A stretch of 34,430 nucleotides of DNA from Promethearchaeia archaeon (GCA_029856445.1 JAHQWY010000003.1:1-34430), one strand, 5' to 3'; positions 1 through 7,566 are shown, numbered from the stretch's first letter. Notes: generated by a model not told the origin, from the letters alone. Numbers and translations: made by a program.

Positions 1-32
1 TTCTAATATTAGTTTAAGATTTCATTATACGA

Positions 33-40
33 TTTATAAA
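33..40 (+). promoter_or_regulatory. TATA box for tRNA-Glu
   Basis: The TTTATAAA element lies 35-42 bases before the mature tRNA 5' end. This would start the transcript a few bases ahead of the tRNA. A second TATA-like run at 62-69 is too close to the gene to serve. Motif only. Confidence 0.4.
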
Positions 41-74
41 AAAAACCGATTATGGAAACTCTTATAATAAATCC

Positions 75-177
75 GCTCCTATAGTGTAGTCCGGCCAAGC
101 AGTATTTATTATTTGAATATATACTTGAATGCTAGGCTTTCACCCTGGTGACCCGGGTTCAAATCCCGGTAGGAGCA
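75..177 (+). tRNA. tRNA-Glu (anticodon UUC), intron between 24 and 25
   Basis: All arms can be folded. The acceptor stem pairs 75-81 with 170-176, and the discriminator A is at 177. The D stem is GTG (84-86) with CA (100-101) plus T130. The anticodon stem CTAGG/CCTGG (132-136/144-148) carries loop CTTTCAC with anticodon TTC at 139-141. The T arm is CCGGG-TTCAAAT-CCCGG (153-169). CCA is not encoded. The cloverleaf closes only if 28 bases (102-129) are removed between positions 24 and 25, which is not the usual 37/38 site. A T-rich stretch follows at 181-184. Confidence 0.95.
102..129 (+). other. tRNA-Glu intron (28 nt, position 24/25)
   Basis: The flanks form a bulge-helix-bulge. The outer helix is GGC (93-95) with GCT (131-133). 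The 4-bp central helix is CAAG (96-99) with CTTG (124-127). The bulges are CAG (100-102) and AAT (128-130), and the inner helix is TAT/ATA. Cutting after the second base of each bulge gives exactly the intron needed to close the D stem. Confidence 0.88.
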
Positions 178-260
178 CTATTTTATATAGAAAGTGTATT
201 TTTATAATGTTCATAAACTATATGTTATCTACAAATCTTAATAAAACAAAATTTTAAGGG

Positions 261-266
261 AAAAAA
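261..266 (-). terminator. oligo-T terminator of tRNA-Asn
   Basis: Six T on the minus strand begin two bases past the discriminator base. A poly-T tract of this kind is the usual archaeal termination signal. No hairpin other than the tRNA itself precedes it. Confidence 0.5.
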
Positions 267-268
267 TG

Positions 269-373
269 CGCCCCCGGCATGGTTTTCTTCTTGTTTAGAG
301 GTTGAACAAAGAAATCGAACATGCGACCGCTCGGTTAACAGCCGAGTGCTCTACCTAGCTGAGCTACGGAGGC
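269..373 (-). tRNA. tRNA-Asn (anticodon GUU), T-loop intron
   Basis: On the minus strand the acceptor GCCTCCG (373-367) pairs with CGGGGGC (276-270), and the discriminator G is at 269, as expected for Asn. The D arm GCTC/GAGC, anticodon arm CTCGG-CTGTTAA-CCGAG and T stem GCATG/CATGC all pair. The anticodon is GTT. The T loop is 38 nt in the DNA; removing 31 nt (313-283) restores a normal 7-nt loop, TTCGATC. CCA is not encoded. No intron is present at 37/38. Confidence 0.95.
283..313 (-). other. tRNA-Asn intron (31 nt, T loop, 59/60)
   Basis: The T stem acts as the outer helix. Central helix TTCG/AGAA has three Watson-Crick pairs and one G-A. The bulges are ATT and AAC, each cut after its second base, and the inner helix is TCTT/AAGA. 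The spliced loop is TTCGATC. Other cut registers gave fewer pairs. Confidence 0.82.
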
Positions 374-394
374 TCAATTATTACCTTTTTTCGA

Positions 395-402
395 TATATA
401 AT
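395..402 (-). promoter_or_regulatory. TATA box for tRNA-Asn
   Basis: Minus-strand TTATATAT is centred about 26 bases before the tRNA 5' end at 373, the usual archaeal TATA spacing. Transcription would therefore begin at or next to the mature end. Confidence 0.55.
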
Positions 403-472
403 TTTATTAAATATAATATTTAGCTTTTTCTTTATTACTTTACAAATTAGACATATTATGATTCTCTATATT

Positions 473-997
473 CTAACTCTGAGTTGCATAATATATTAGC
501 CATTTTGCCATGGCCTGGAAGGATTCATTTATATTTATATTTTCTTTCGAGGAACAGAATACACACTGGTTACATTTCGCTCTAATAGCATAATCATTAG
601 CAACTTCAAATTCCACTTCATGATCTTGGAGGTCCCATTTCATCCCCAATAGAATTATTGGGATGAATCCTGCTTTTTGACGTATGATCTTAAGCCATTC
701 TGGTATTTCTCTAAAAGTATCATAATCACTTATATCAAAACAAATAAAAGCGCCACTTGCTCCCTTACAATAATCAGGTAGGAGCTCACGAAAACGTTTT
801 TCACCCGCGAAATCCCATAATTGCATTTTAACTGCTTCTTTTGTGTCAAGAATTTCAGATTTGGTATGAAATCCTGCTCCTATTGTCATTTTATAACCTT
901 CTTCGAATTTACCTGTACAATATCGAGTAATCATTGCTGTTTTTCCTACTCCCCCCGCTCCTGCAACAATAACTTTAAATATCCATGAACTTTGCAT
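473..997 (-). CDS. Ras-like small GTPase with altered G3/G4 motifs
   Basis: This is a 174-residue single-domain GTPase of the Ras/Rab-like type abundant in Asgard archaea. Visible motifs are the P-loop GAGGVGKT (residues 13-20), switch I Thr in MTIGAGF (about 38), G3 WDFAG (61-65) and G5-like SSKE near residue 150. Two positions are unusual. The residue after DxxG, Ras Gln61, is Glu. The G4 NKxD is MKWD, so the Asn that reads guanine is replaced. There is no C-terminal Cys for prenylation; the protein ends ATQS. It stands alone on its strand. A Roadblock protein, a frequent GTPase partner family, is encoded 11 kb away. A GTPase fold is near certain, the cellular role unknown. Confidence 0.93.
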   Translation of the reverse strand: MQSSWIFKVIVAGAGGVGKTAMITRYCTGKFEEGYKMTIGAGFHTKSEILDTKEAVKMQLWDFAGEKRFRELLPDYCKGASGAFICFDISDYDTFREIPEWLKIIRQKAGFIPIILLGMKWDLQDHEVEFEVANDYAIRAKCNQCVFCSSKENININESFQAMAKWLIYYATQS

Positions 998-1305
998 TTT
1001 AGTTAATCACAGAAATATCACGTCATAAAGAATTAGCTTATTGATAAATAATAAAAATTTAGCCTTAAATATTTTTTTGAAAGTATTCGCATTGAAAAAA
1101 TCCAAAATAAAATTACATAAGATTGATCTAAAAAAAAACCTAATTTTTTAATGGTTTGAAGATTATAAATGAATTTACAGACACTGTTTTTAAATAACAT
1201 AAAGATATAAGCTAAAATAAAAAAGATTTTTATAAGATTTTGTTCTATTATTTTTTAGTACTGAATTTAATAAGTTTTAATTAAGAAAGGTTGTGATAAG
1301 AGAGT
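998..1305. other. AT-rich divergent intergenic region
   Basis: About 308 bases separate the GTPase (minus) from aIF1 (plus). I see no RNA gene or long repeat. It holds a TATA-like element at 1187-1196 and closes with an unusual aIF1 leader that carries in-frame stops TGA TAA at 1294-1299. Confidence 0.6.
1187..1196 (+). promoter_or_regulatory. TATA-like element upstream of aIF1
   Basis: TTTTTAAATA lies about 110 bases upstream of the proposed aIF1 start. If used, it predicts a leader of roughly 80 nt. Weak, because the whole gap is AT-rich. Confidence 0.3.
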
Positions 1306-1626
1306 ATTAAAGACGACGACATTTGTCCATTATGTAGCTTTCCAAAAGAACTCTGTATTTGTGATAGTTTAAGTGCTGATGAACAACAAATAGTTATTTC
1401 TAACGATAGAAGAAAATGGGGGAGAGTTGTAACTGTAATTACTTTTGTTGGAGATTTTGATGTAAATTTAAAAAATATATTAACAAAAGCAAAAAAAAAA
1501 TGTGCTTCTGGGGGAACTGTAAGAGACAACGGTGTTGAGCTTCAAGGAGATCATCGCTTTAAAATGAAAAAATTATTAATCGATTTAGGGTTTCCTGAAG
1601 AAAATATTCTTATCCAAGGATCATAA
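1306..1626 (+). CDS. translation initiation factor aIF1 (SUI1/eIF1 family), probable AUU start
   Basis: The 106-residue frame is unmistakably archaeal eIF1. It has a CPLC...CIC zinc-like N-terminus, then the SUI1 core with the typical KKKCASGGTVRDN and VELQGDHR segments, and ends in ILIQGS. aIF1 binds the 30S P-site region and polices start-codon selection. The frame is closed by TAA at 1297-1299. After that stop there is no ATG, GTG or TTG before a Met codon deep in the domain. ATT at 1306 gives the natural N-terminus (about ten residues ahead of the first Cys). ATT at 1321 is a second option. A partial Shine-Dalgarno, GGTTGTGAT, sits at 1289-1297. A sequencing frameshift is the alternative. 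Family certain, start inferred. Confidence 0.9.
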   Translation: MKDDDICPLCSFPKELCICDSLSADEQQIVISNDRRKWGRVVTVITFVGDFDVNLKNILTKAKKKCASGGTVRDNGVELQGDHRFKMKKLLIDLGFPEENILIQGS

Positions 1627-1665
1627 TTAACACAGTATTATTTTAAGAAAGCTATATATTAACGA

Positions 1666-1674
1666 TTTATATAT
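1666..1674 (+). promoter_or_regulatory. TATA box for the 146-aa gene
   Basis: TTTATATAT lies 30-38 bases before the ATG at 1704, predicting a very short leader. It falls between the aIF1 stop and the next gene. Confidence 0.45.
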
Positions 1675-1703
1675 CTAAAACAAATTTTATTTTAGTAGGT
1701 TTT

Positions 1704-2144
1704 ATGGATTCAATAATTTATAAAGTAATTTTTAAAGCAATTCAGTATATGGAAAATAAAAATCTTACTTTAAATTTTAAGAATCTTGGTTTTAAAAAAC
1801 CAATCATTGTACCTTCTAGGTTTCTTCAGGAACTAAAAATCTTGAGTGAAAAATCTGAAAATATATTAATTTTTCAAAATATTGAAGAAGTTATAACAGT
1901 AGGAAATATTAACTCTAATGTAAATTATAATTACTACTTGATTATCTTATTTACGTTAAAATCAGGGAAAGACAAATACGGATATTTAATTGGAAATGTT
2001 AAAAATCTAGGTGATATAACTATAGGAATTTGGCCATTTAATCGAGAGGTTTCAGAATTAACTCCTGAAATTATTATTGAAAACTACAACAATATCATTA
2101 ACAATCCTAGTGACTATAGTAAAATTTGTCTTATTTCTCAATAA
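1704..2144 (+). CDS. hypothetical protein, 146 aa
   Basis: I do not recognise this family. The protein is Asn/Ile/Lys-rich, has no predicted signal peptide or clear membrane segment, and alternates short beta-like stretches (IIVPSRFLQEL, YYLIILFTL, KYGYLIGNV, ITIGIWPF) with helices. It could be a compact alpha/beta domain. The gene has its own TATA box and follows aIF1 by 77 bases. Codon use resembles its neighbours, which supports a real gene. Confidence 0.65.
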   Translation: MDSIIYKVIFKAIQYMENKNLTLNFKNLGFKKPIIVPSRFLQELKILSEKSENILIFQNIEEVITVGNINSNVNYNYYLIILFTLKSGKDKYGYLIGNVKNLGDITIGIWPFNREVSELTPEIIIENYNNIINNPSDYSKICLISQ

Positions 2145-2173
2145 ATAAATTTGTTTTCTCAATCAGGTTTACA

Positions 2174-3112
2174 TTAAAATTTAAAACTAGGATCATGCTC
2201 TAATAAAAAATTTTTTAATTGACTTTTAATCGGCATCCCTGTTCTGGCTCCTAATTTCTGGATTTTTAAAGAGGCTGCAGCATTTGCATATTTGACTGAC
2301 TTTTCTAAATCCCATTTATGAATCCAATAAGCTACAGAAAAAGCACCATTAAATGTATCACCTGCCCCTGTTGTATCGATAATATCATCAACCTCAAATG
2401 TAGGCACTTCTTTCTGAAAATTTTCTGTAGTAACCAGTGCTCCCTTATTTCCTAAAGTTATGATGACAATAGGAATCCCTCTATTGATCAATTCATTAGC
2501 TGATTCTCTAGGGGTTTCACAATCTGTTATACTTTTAGCACCTTCAGCATTAGGAATTAGAACATCCGCATTCAATAAAATATGCTTTAAATTATTCCAT
2601 CCCTTTTGGGCAATTTGAGATTCCAAATCAATACTAATATTTACATCATATTCTTTTGCAATATTAATAGCTTTCTCTGCTATTTTAGAATGAATTATTG
2701 TAGTATGCAAAAGTTTTGATTTAGCAATATAGGATTCTGGTAAATCTGATAATGTTAACTTAGTAATTTGCATATGAGGTGATTGAATTATCGTTTTTTC
2801 ACCATTACAAATAAAAATAAAATTTACTGGAGTTTGTAATCCTGATTTCTTTAATGTAAATAATATATCCACTTTTTCTTTCTTAAAATCTTCTATTAAG
2901 AAATCTCCATAATGATCATTTCCAACAGCTCCAATAAAACCACAACTAACCCCTAAACGTGAAACTGCAACTAAATAATTTGCTGTTACGCCACCTGGAA
3001 AATAATGTTCACTTAAAGCATCTATTTTTTCATCTGGTTTAGGGAAATGTGGAATTTTGGAGACCCAATCAATGACAACTTCACCCAATCCAACTATATC
3101 TACTTTATTCAT
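2174..3112 (-). CDS. PfkB-family carbohydrate (ribokinase-like) kinase
   Basis: This 312-residue protein phosphorylates a sugar or nucleoside hydroxyl with ATP. The N-terminal substrate lid region GLGEVVIDWV and FPGGVTANYLVAVSRLG match PfkB signature 1. The second signature, DTTGAGDTFNGAF (about residues 248-260), supplies the anion hole and catalytic Asp. The length is normal. The substrate cannot be read from the sequence: ribose, fructose, adenosine and ADP-dependent types are all in the superfamily, but the motifs fit ATP-dependent ribokinase-like enzymes best. It ends close to the convergent 146-aa gene and stands 78 bases downstream of the RPA gene on the same strand. Confidence 0.92.
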   Translation of the reverse strand: MNKVDIVGLGEVVIDWVSKIPHFPKPDEKIDALSEHYFPGGVTANYLVAVSRLGVSCGFIGAVGNDHYGDFLIEDFKKEKVDILFTLKKSGLQTPVNFIFICNGEKTIIQSPHMQITKLTLSDLPESYIAKSKLLHTTIIHSKIAEKAINIAKEYDVNISIDLESQIAQKGWNNLKHILLNADVLIPNAEGAKSITDCETPRESANELINRGIPIVIITLGNKGALVTTENFQKEVPTFEVDDIIDTTGAGDTFNGAFSVAYWIHKWDLEKSVKYANAAASLKIQKLGARTGMPIKSQLKNFLLEHDPSFKF

Positions 3113-3190
3113 AGGTCGATCAAAGTATAATATGAATAAAAGAATAATTAAGATATTTTATTAATGAGAAATGTGAATATTATAAAAATC

Positions 3191-4915
3191 CTAAGTTTCT
3201 ATAGTTTTCATTACTCTTTCTAATTCTTCATCAATGTCTAAATATTTGAAATCATACACCGAAATTTCATAAGAACTAGAATATTCACTAAATTTAGCTT
3301 TTCCCTTTATTATTATATCCTTACCTAGGAATTCAGAGGATTTTGTTTCTAAAAATTTTTCAAAATCTGGTGTTTCTCTAATTTGGACAAGTTTATTTGT
3401 TTCAACACCAAGAAGCTTCTCAGCTTTTTCTCCCATAAAGGTTGTTCTGATTGATCCATTACCATCATCGATTGTAAGATTAGTAATCATTCGAAATTCT
3501 GTTGTCTCTCTCGTGTCACAATCACAATTCTCTAGTTTTTTCATACATTTTGGACACGCTTCATAAATTGTTATGTTGTTAAGATCTCTAGCAATATAAC
3601 CCTTAATTTCTACAACCCCCGGGTTATTAATCGAATCAATTTTTATATAATTACCAGAAAAGGAAGTACCTTGACTTATTTTAGAAAAATCCATGATCTT
3701 GAGGTTTTCTATTTCTAAATCAATTAGATCTAGGGTAGAATCACTTATTGTAGAGATCTCATTTCTTTGGGAAAAGTTATTAAACCTTAATGAGACATTT
3801 TTTAACAACAATCCTTGACCGATTGATAATTTAGTTGAAAAATCTTCTGCCATATCTCGCCATAAGGTTACTCTAATCCAATTAGTATTATCACTAACAA
3901 TAAATCCTAATAAAGAAAGAATTTCACCCGATTTTGAAGTAATTTCTTTTAAATCATCAAGCGAAGTTATCACTCCTTTAAATGAGACAATACCATTAAT
4001 TTCTTGAAGTTTGTTAATATTCTTTACTAACCCTACTTCTATTTGAATGTCCTTTTGGATCTTTTTTATGATTGAGTATTTGGATGCATATAGATCAATA
4101 GTTCTAGAATCTAAAGAATTTAATCTTGGATTTAAATTTGAAATTGATATAACATCATTTACCTTTATAGATTCTAATTTTGTCGTGTCATCATTCCAAA
4201 ATGTTATTCGAATTGATCCTGTTGTATCTAATAAAGATAGGGAACTAACTTTTCCTAGTTCTCCATTTTTTCTCGTAAATTCCTTTATAGGTGATATTTG
4301 GATAACTTTTCCTTCCAATGATATTGACTTAAGATTTAAATTAACATCTTTGATATTTGTTAATTTAAATTTAATTTTAGGATATTTTTTATAATCTACA
4401 TCGTTAGGGGACAGGATAACTCCTCCGAATTTTCCTATATGAATTTCTTTATCTTCAAATTTTCCTTTTCTTACAGTTCCATTTACAATTTTAACCAATT
4501 CATTTTGTTGAAAATTATCTTTGTTAAATAAATCAACATGATCATCCCATAAGACAATTCGAATATCTCCTGTTGTATCATGTAATAGGAAAGACCCTAC
4601 ATAGCCAGTTCCTCCATCAACTTTATTAAATTTGTTTGCGTTATAAATTTCTTTTATTCTACCAATAATATTAATATTTTTCATATTGAATGTAATATCT
4701 GATATGAATATTTCAATATCATTCATTAAATCTTTATTTTCCTCTTTTACGTCAACGCCTAGCTCTCTAGCTATAACGAATAAGGCTCCTTCTTCTGAGA
4801 TTAAACCTTTTAATTCCTTCTTTTTATCTTCAACCATATCTTGTATTTCTTTTCTTGTTAAACCTGTACTTTCGATTATTTTATTAATATACGCCTCAGT
4901 TTTCATTTCGCTCAT
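3191..4915 (-). CDS. replication protein A large subunit, four OB folds and zinc finger
   Basis: The 574-residue protein binds single-stranded DNA during replication and repair. A helical N-terminus (1-65) is followed by OB folds at about 68-170, 195-290, 305-400 and 425-530. The first three contain repeated TTGsIRi/vtlW strand motifs, for example HDTTGDIRIVLW, LDTTGSIRITFW and SDNTNWIRVTLW. The fourth carries a zinc finger, CPKCMKKLENCDC, at about 458-470, as in DBD-C of eukaryotic RPA70. A small RPA32-like subunit is encoded at 23866-24573. The gene is monocistronic or leads the PfkB gene. Confidence 0.9.
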   Translation of the reverse strand: MSEMKTEAYINKIIESTGLTRKEIQDMVEDKKKELKGLISEEGALFVIARELGVDVKEENKDLMNDIEIFISDITFNMKNINIIGRIKEIYNANKFNKVDGGTGYVGSFLLHDTTGDIRIVLWDDHVDLFNKDNFQQNELVKIVNGTVRKGKFEDKEIHIGKFGGVILSPNDVDYKKYPKIKFKLTNIKDVNLNLKSISLEGKVIQISPIKEFTRKNGELGKVSSLSLLDTTGSIRITFWNDDTTKLESIKVNDVISISNLNPRLNSLDSRTIDLYASKYSIIKKIQKDIQIEVGLVKNINKLQEINGIVSFKGVITSLDDLKEITSKSGEILSLLGFIVSDNTNWIRVTLWRDMAEDFSTKLSIGQGLLLKNVSLRFNNFSQRNEISTISDSTLDLIDLEIENLKIMDFSKISQGTSFSGNYIKIDSINNPGVVEIKGYIARDLNNITIYEACPKCMKKLENCDCDTRETTEFRMITNLTIDDGNGSIRTTFMGEKAEKLLGVETNKLVQIRETPDFEKFLETKSSEFLGKDIIIKGKAKFSEYSSSYEISVYDFKYLDIDEELERVMKTIET

Positions 4916-5110
4916 AATATAAAAATTTACCTTTTAAAATTATTTCATCAACTATTATTTAAAAAAAAAATTATTTATTTGTTAATTAAAATCTAATTCT
5001 TTTAAAATTAGAGAGTATTAAATAAAGGTAATTTTTCAAGAATGGATTGATGCATAAATCTAATAATAACAGTTATAGTCAAAGCAAATTTAAAAACCAA
5101 ATAATATCTC

Positions 5111-5116
5111 GAGGGG
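5111..5116 (+). promoter_or_regulatory. strong Shine-Dalgarno of the HisA-like gene
   Basis: GAGGGG sits 4 bases before the ATG at 5121. Most genes in this window lack a clear Shine-Dalgarno, so this one stands out and fixes the start. Confidence 0.65.
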
Positions 5117-5120
5117 ACAT

Positions 5121-5861
5121 ATGAGGAAATTTAAAGTTATACCTGTATTAGATATATTAAATTCGGAAGCAGTACATGCTGTTAAAGGCGAAAGAGCTAG
5201 ATATAAACCTCTGAAATCAAAATTATTTAATTCAACCAACCCGATAGAAATATTGAAAGTTCTTAAGCATATTTATAAATTCAATGAATTTTATATAGCA
5301 GATCTAGATGCCATAACTCGTAAAAAACCTAATTTTGAACTATTAGCGGATCTCTTAAAGATCTCGAGAATACATATCTTAATTGATCCTGGAATAGTTG
5401 ATGTAAAAGACATTCAACAATTTTCTCAATATGAAATTAAAAAATTAATAATTGGGTTGGAGACAATCCAAAGTTTGGGAGTTGTAGAAAAGGCTTTAGA
5501 TATATTGGGTAAAAAAAATCTGATTATAAGTATAGATATGTATAAAGGAGAAATACTAACTAAAGCTAAGGGATTGATCAATAAATCTTCTTTAGAAATA
5601 ATTAATAGAGTCGAATCAATGGGTATTAAAGAGTTAATCCTTTTAGATTTATATAGGGTAGGGCAAAAAATTGGTGGTATCCCTCAACAATATTTTGAGA
5701 TTCAAGAATCTTTCGATGGAGACATCTATGTGGGTGGTGGAATTAAAGATTACAAAGATATTTTAAGCTATAAACAAAATAACTTCGCAGGGATATTAAT
5801 TGCAACTGCTCTTTATGACGGTACAATAGATATTGAAAAAGTAAGAAAAATTAGTTTTTAA
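5121..5861 (+). CDS. HisA/HisF-related TIM-barrel protein (COG1411-like)
   Basis: The 246-residue protein has the HisA-type barrel ends. VIPVLDILNSEAVHAVKGERARYKP resembles the HisA start with its catalytic Asp, and YVGGGIKDYKDI is the second-half phosphate-binding GGG loop. The family is usually annotated as related to proFAR isomerase but is not the histidine enzyme. No other his gene is in the window. MfnB, another TIM-barrel enzyme of cofactor synthesis, is 860 bases away, so a role in furan or cofactor chemistry is possible, but that is inference. A strong Shine-Dalgarno precedes the start. It is convergent with the RING-like gene, 6 bases apart. Confidence 0.8.
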   Translation: MRKFKVIPVLDILNSEAVHAVKGERARYKPLKSKLFNSTNPIEILKVLKHIYKFNEFYIADLDAITRKKPNFELLADLLKISRIHILIDPGIVDVKDIQQFSQYEIKKLIIGLETIQSLGVVEKALDILGKKNLIISIDMYKGEILTKAKGLINKSSLEIINRVESMGIKELILLDLYRVGQKIGGIPQQYFEIQESFDGDIYVGGGIKDYKDILSYKQNNFAGILIATALYDGTIDIEKVRKISF

Positions 5862-5867
5862 ATAGTT

Positions 5868-6395
5868 TTACTCAATAAAAATTACTCCTGTACTAGAGAC
5901 ATTTAAAGATTTTTTACAAACTGGGCATGTGTGCTTCATCCTTACCCAATCTGTCAAATGATCTTTATGTGCTTTTGCTTCACATATGGGACATCCAGTC
6001 ACTTCATCAAAAATTTCAATATTTTTACCGCATACGGAGCATTTAGTTTTTGAAGCAGTTGATACTTTAATTATATCTTTTTTAACATCTAATATTACTT
6101 TTTCAGTATTTTCAGCTGTTGGATTAATTTGTTTTAATTCATCTTTCGTATCAACACAAAATATTGATCCCTCTGTATCATCTTTTTTATTACCTATCCA
6201 GACAACCTTTCCTTTGAAATAGCTAGAACCCTCGTGTTCTAATGCTAGGTTTAGCCTTCGATCTTCCATAACGTAAGTCTGTATAACTTTTGTATATTTA
6301 AGATCCATAATGTCAGATAATTGGCTAATTACCTCTTTTGGTTCTTTAAATACTTCATTAGTAATATCTACTTTTGTAAATTCTTTAGGAGACAT
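5868..6395 (-). CDS. RING-like zinc finger protein
   Basis: This 175-residue protein has a C-terminal cross-brace-type metal site (about 118-163). CSVC is followed after eleven residues by CPIC, then H..H and DWVRMKHTCPVC. The spacing resembles RING-H2 and prokaryotic RING-like fingers, including the conserved Trp before the last CxxC. The first ~110 residues are an unassigned alpha/beta domain without membrane segments. In Asgard genomes such proteins have been discussed as ubiquitin-ligase candidates, but no ubiquitin, E1 or E2 gene is in this window. It could equally be a DNA- or protein-binding zinc domain. Confidence 0.75.
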   Translation of the reverse strand: MSPKEFTKVDITNEVFKEPKEVISQLSDIMDLKYTKVIQTYVMEDRRLNLALEHEGSSYFKGKVVWIGNKKDDTEGSIFCVDTKDELKQINPTAENTEKVILDVKKDIIKVSTASKTKCSVCGKNIEIFDEVTGCPICEAKAHKDHLTDWVRMKHTCPVCKKSLNVSSTGVIFIE

Positions 6396-6722
6396 TATAA
6401 CCCAATATTCTTTTTTTTATATTTAATAACAATGATTTAATTTAAATTTTTATATATATCTGTTCTAAAAGAAAGTTTGAAGACCTTTAAATAGAGCGGT
6501 TAAAAAATTACAAATCCAAATTAGTATTGAATAATTAGAGAGATTCTAATATTTCTAATGTGATCATATAAAAAACTCTTTAATTTATTATAGAATCCCC
6601 ACTCAGTTAATAGTTGTTAATCTTTTAAGACTATTAATAAAAACGTCTTGAATTTTAAATTAGGTTCTCAATGTTAGTCTCAAATAAATTTTTTAATATT
6701 TTTAAATTATATATGATAAGAA
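6396..6722. other. divergent intergenic region
   Basis: 327 bases lie between the RING-like gene (minus) and MfnB (plus). A TTTAAATA box is at 6486-6493 and several AT-rich TATA-like runs lie near both starts (about 6440-6460 and 6690-6710). No tRNA, hairpin terminator or coding frame was found. Confidence 0.55.
6486..6493 (+). promoter_or_regulatory. TATA-like box in the RING/MfnB gap
   Basis: TTTAAATA is flanked by a locally GC-richer context (gaagacc before, gagcgg after). If it drives MfnB, the leader would be about 200 nt, long for this genome. It may instead serve an unrecognised transcript. Confidence 0.3.
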
Positions 6723-7457
6723 ATGAGCAAAAAAATTAAGCTTTTAATAAGCCCTAAAACAATTGAAGAAGCTAAGACTGTGATTTTAGCAAATGTTGAT
6801 TTTATTGATTGTAAAAATCCTGAAGAAGGTTCTCTTGGCGCGAATTTTCCTTGGATTATCAAAGAAATGAAAAATTTAATCCCTACCAATAGTACTCAAC
6901 TCTTGAGTGCAACTATTGGAGACTTTCCTAATTTACCTGGTTCTGCTTCTTTAGCAGCTTTAGGGGCAGCAGCATCTGGTGCTGATATAATTAAAGTAGG
7001 GTTAAAAGGTCCAAAAACCATTGAAGAGGGGGTAAAATTAATGAAATGTGTTGTAAGAGCAGTAAAAAACTATAATAGAGATATTATAGTTGTAACTGCT
7101 GGATATGGAGACTATTTACGAATGGATGGAGGACTAGACTTCTTATCAATTCCTATAATTGCAGCTGGAGCTGGAGCTGATATAGCTATGCTTGATACGT
7201 ATATCAAAGATAATAAAGGATTATTTGATTTTTTGAATGTTAGTGAATTGATTGAATTTAAAAATAAAGCTAATCAATTAAATTTAAAAGTCGCTTTAGC
7301 AGGGAATTTAAAGGAAAATGTTCTGCCTAAGATTAGGAAAGTTAATCCAGACATAATTGGTGTTCGGAGTATGGTATGTGAGGGATATGACAGAAACCAA
7401 GGTAGTATAAGGTTAGATCTCATTGAAAATTTAAAATCCCATTTATACAACCTATAA
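6723..7457 (+). CDS. mfnB: (5-formylfuran-3-yl)methyl phosphate synthase
   Basis: MfnB (former DUF556) condenses two triose phosphates to 4-HFC-P, the furan precursor of methanofuran. The 244-residue barrel matches the family end to end. LLISPKTIEEA is the first strand. DCKNPEEGSLGANFPW carries catalytic Asp29 and Lys31. IKVGLKGP, VVTAGYGD, MLDTYIKDNKGLFD with a second conserved Lys, and VGVRSMVCEG also align with methanogen MfnB. Methanofuran would serve C1 carrier chemistry in an archaeal Wood-Ljungdahl pathway. No other mfn gene is nearby, since the amino-acid kinase at 9415 looks like UMP kinase and not MfnE. Confidence 0.93.
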   Translation: MSKKIKLLISPKTIEEAKTVILANVDFIDCKNPEEGSLGANFPWIIKEMKNLIPTNSTQLLSATIGDFPNLPGSASLAALGAAASGADIIKVGLKGPKTIEEGVKLMKCVVRAVKNYNRDIIVVTAGYGDYLRMDGGLDFLSIPIIAAGAGADIAMLDTYIKDNKGLFDFLNVSELIEFKNKANQLNLKVALAGNLKENVLPKIRKVNPDIIGVRSMVCEGYDRNQGSIRLDLIENLKSHLYNL

Positions 7458-7566
7458 CACACAAGATCTTTAATATGAACTTTCATTATGATTTTAAAAA
7501 GATTTTTTAAATAGAATATACCTATGAAATATTTAATTTCTAAAGAATAAATAAAATTGATTACAT

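Noticed and set aside
1281..1529. Open frame on the minus strand
   Set aside because: It is antisense to the clear SUI1 frame on the plus strand and its translation has no family features.
4047..4394. Plus-strand frame inside the RPA gene
   Set aside because: It is a shadow of the minus-strand RPA coding sequence with no recognisable domain.
5121..5861. Histidine biosynthesis HisA
   Set aside because: Only the barrel ends resemble HisA; the middle is divergent and no his genes surround it.
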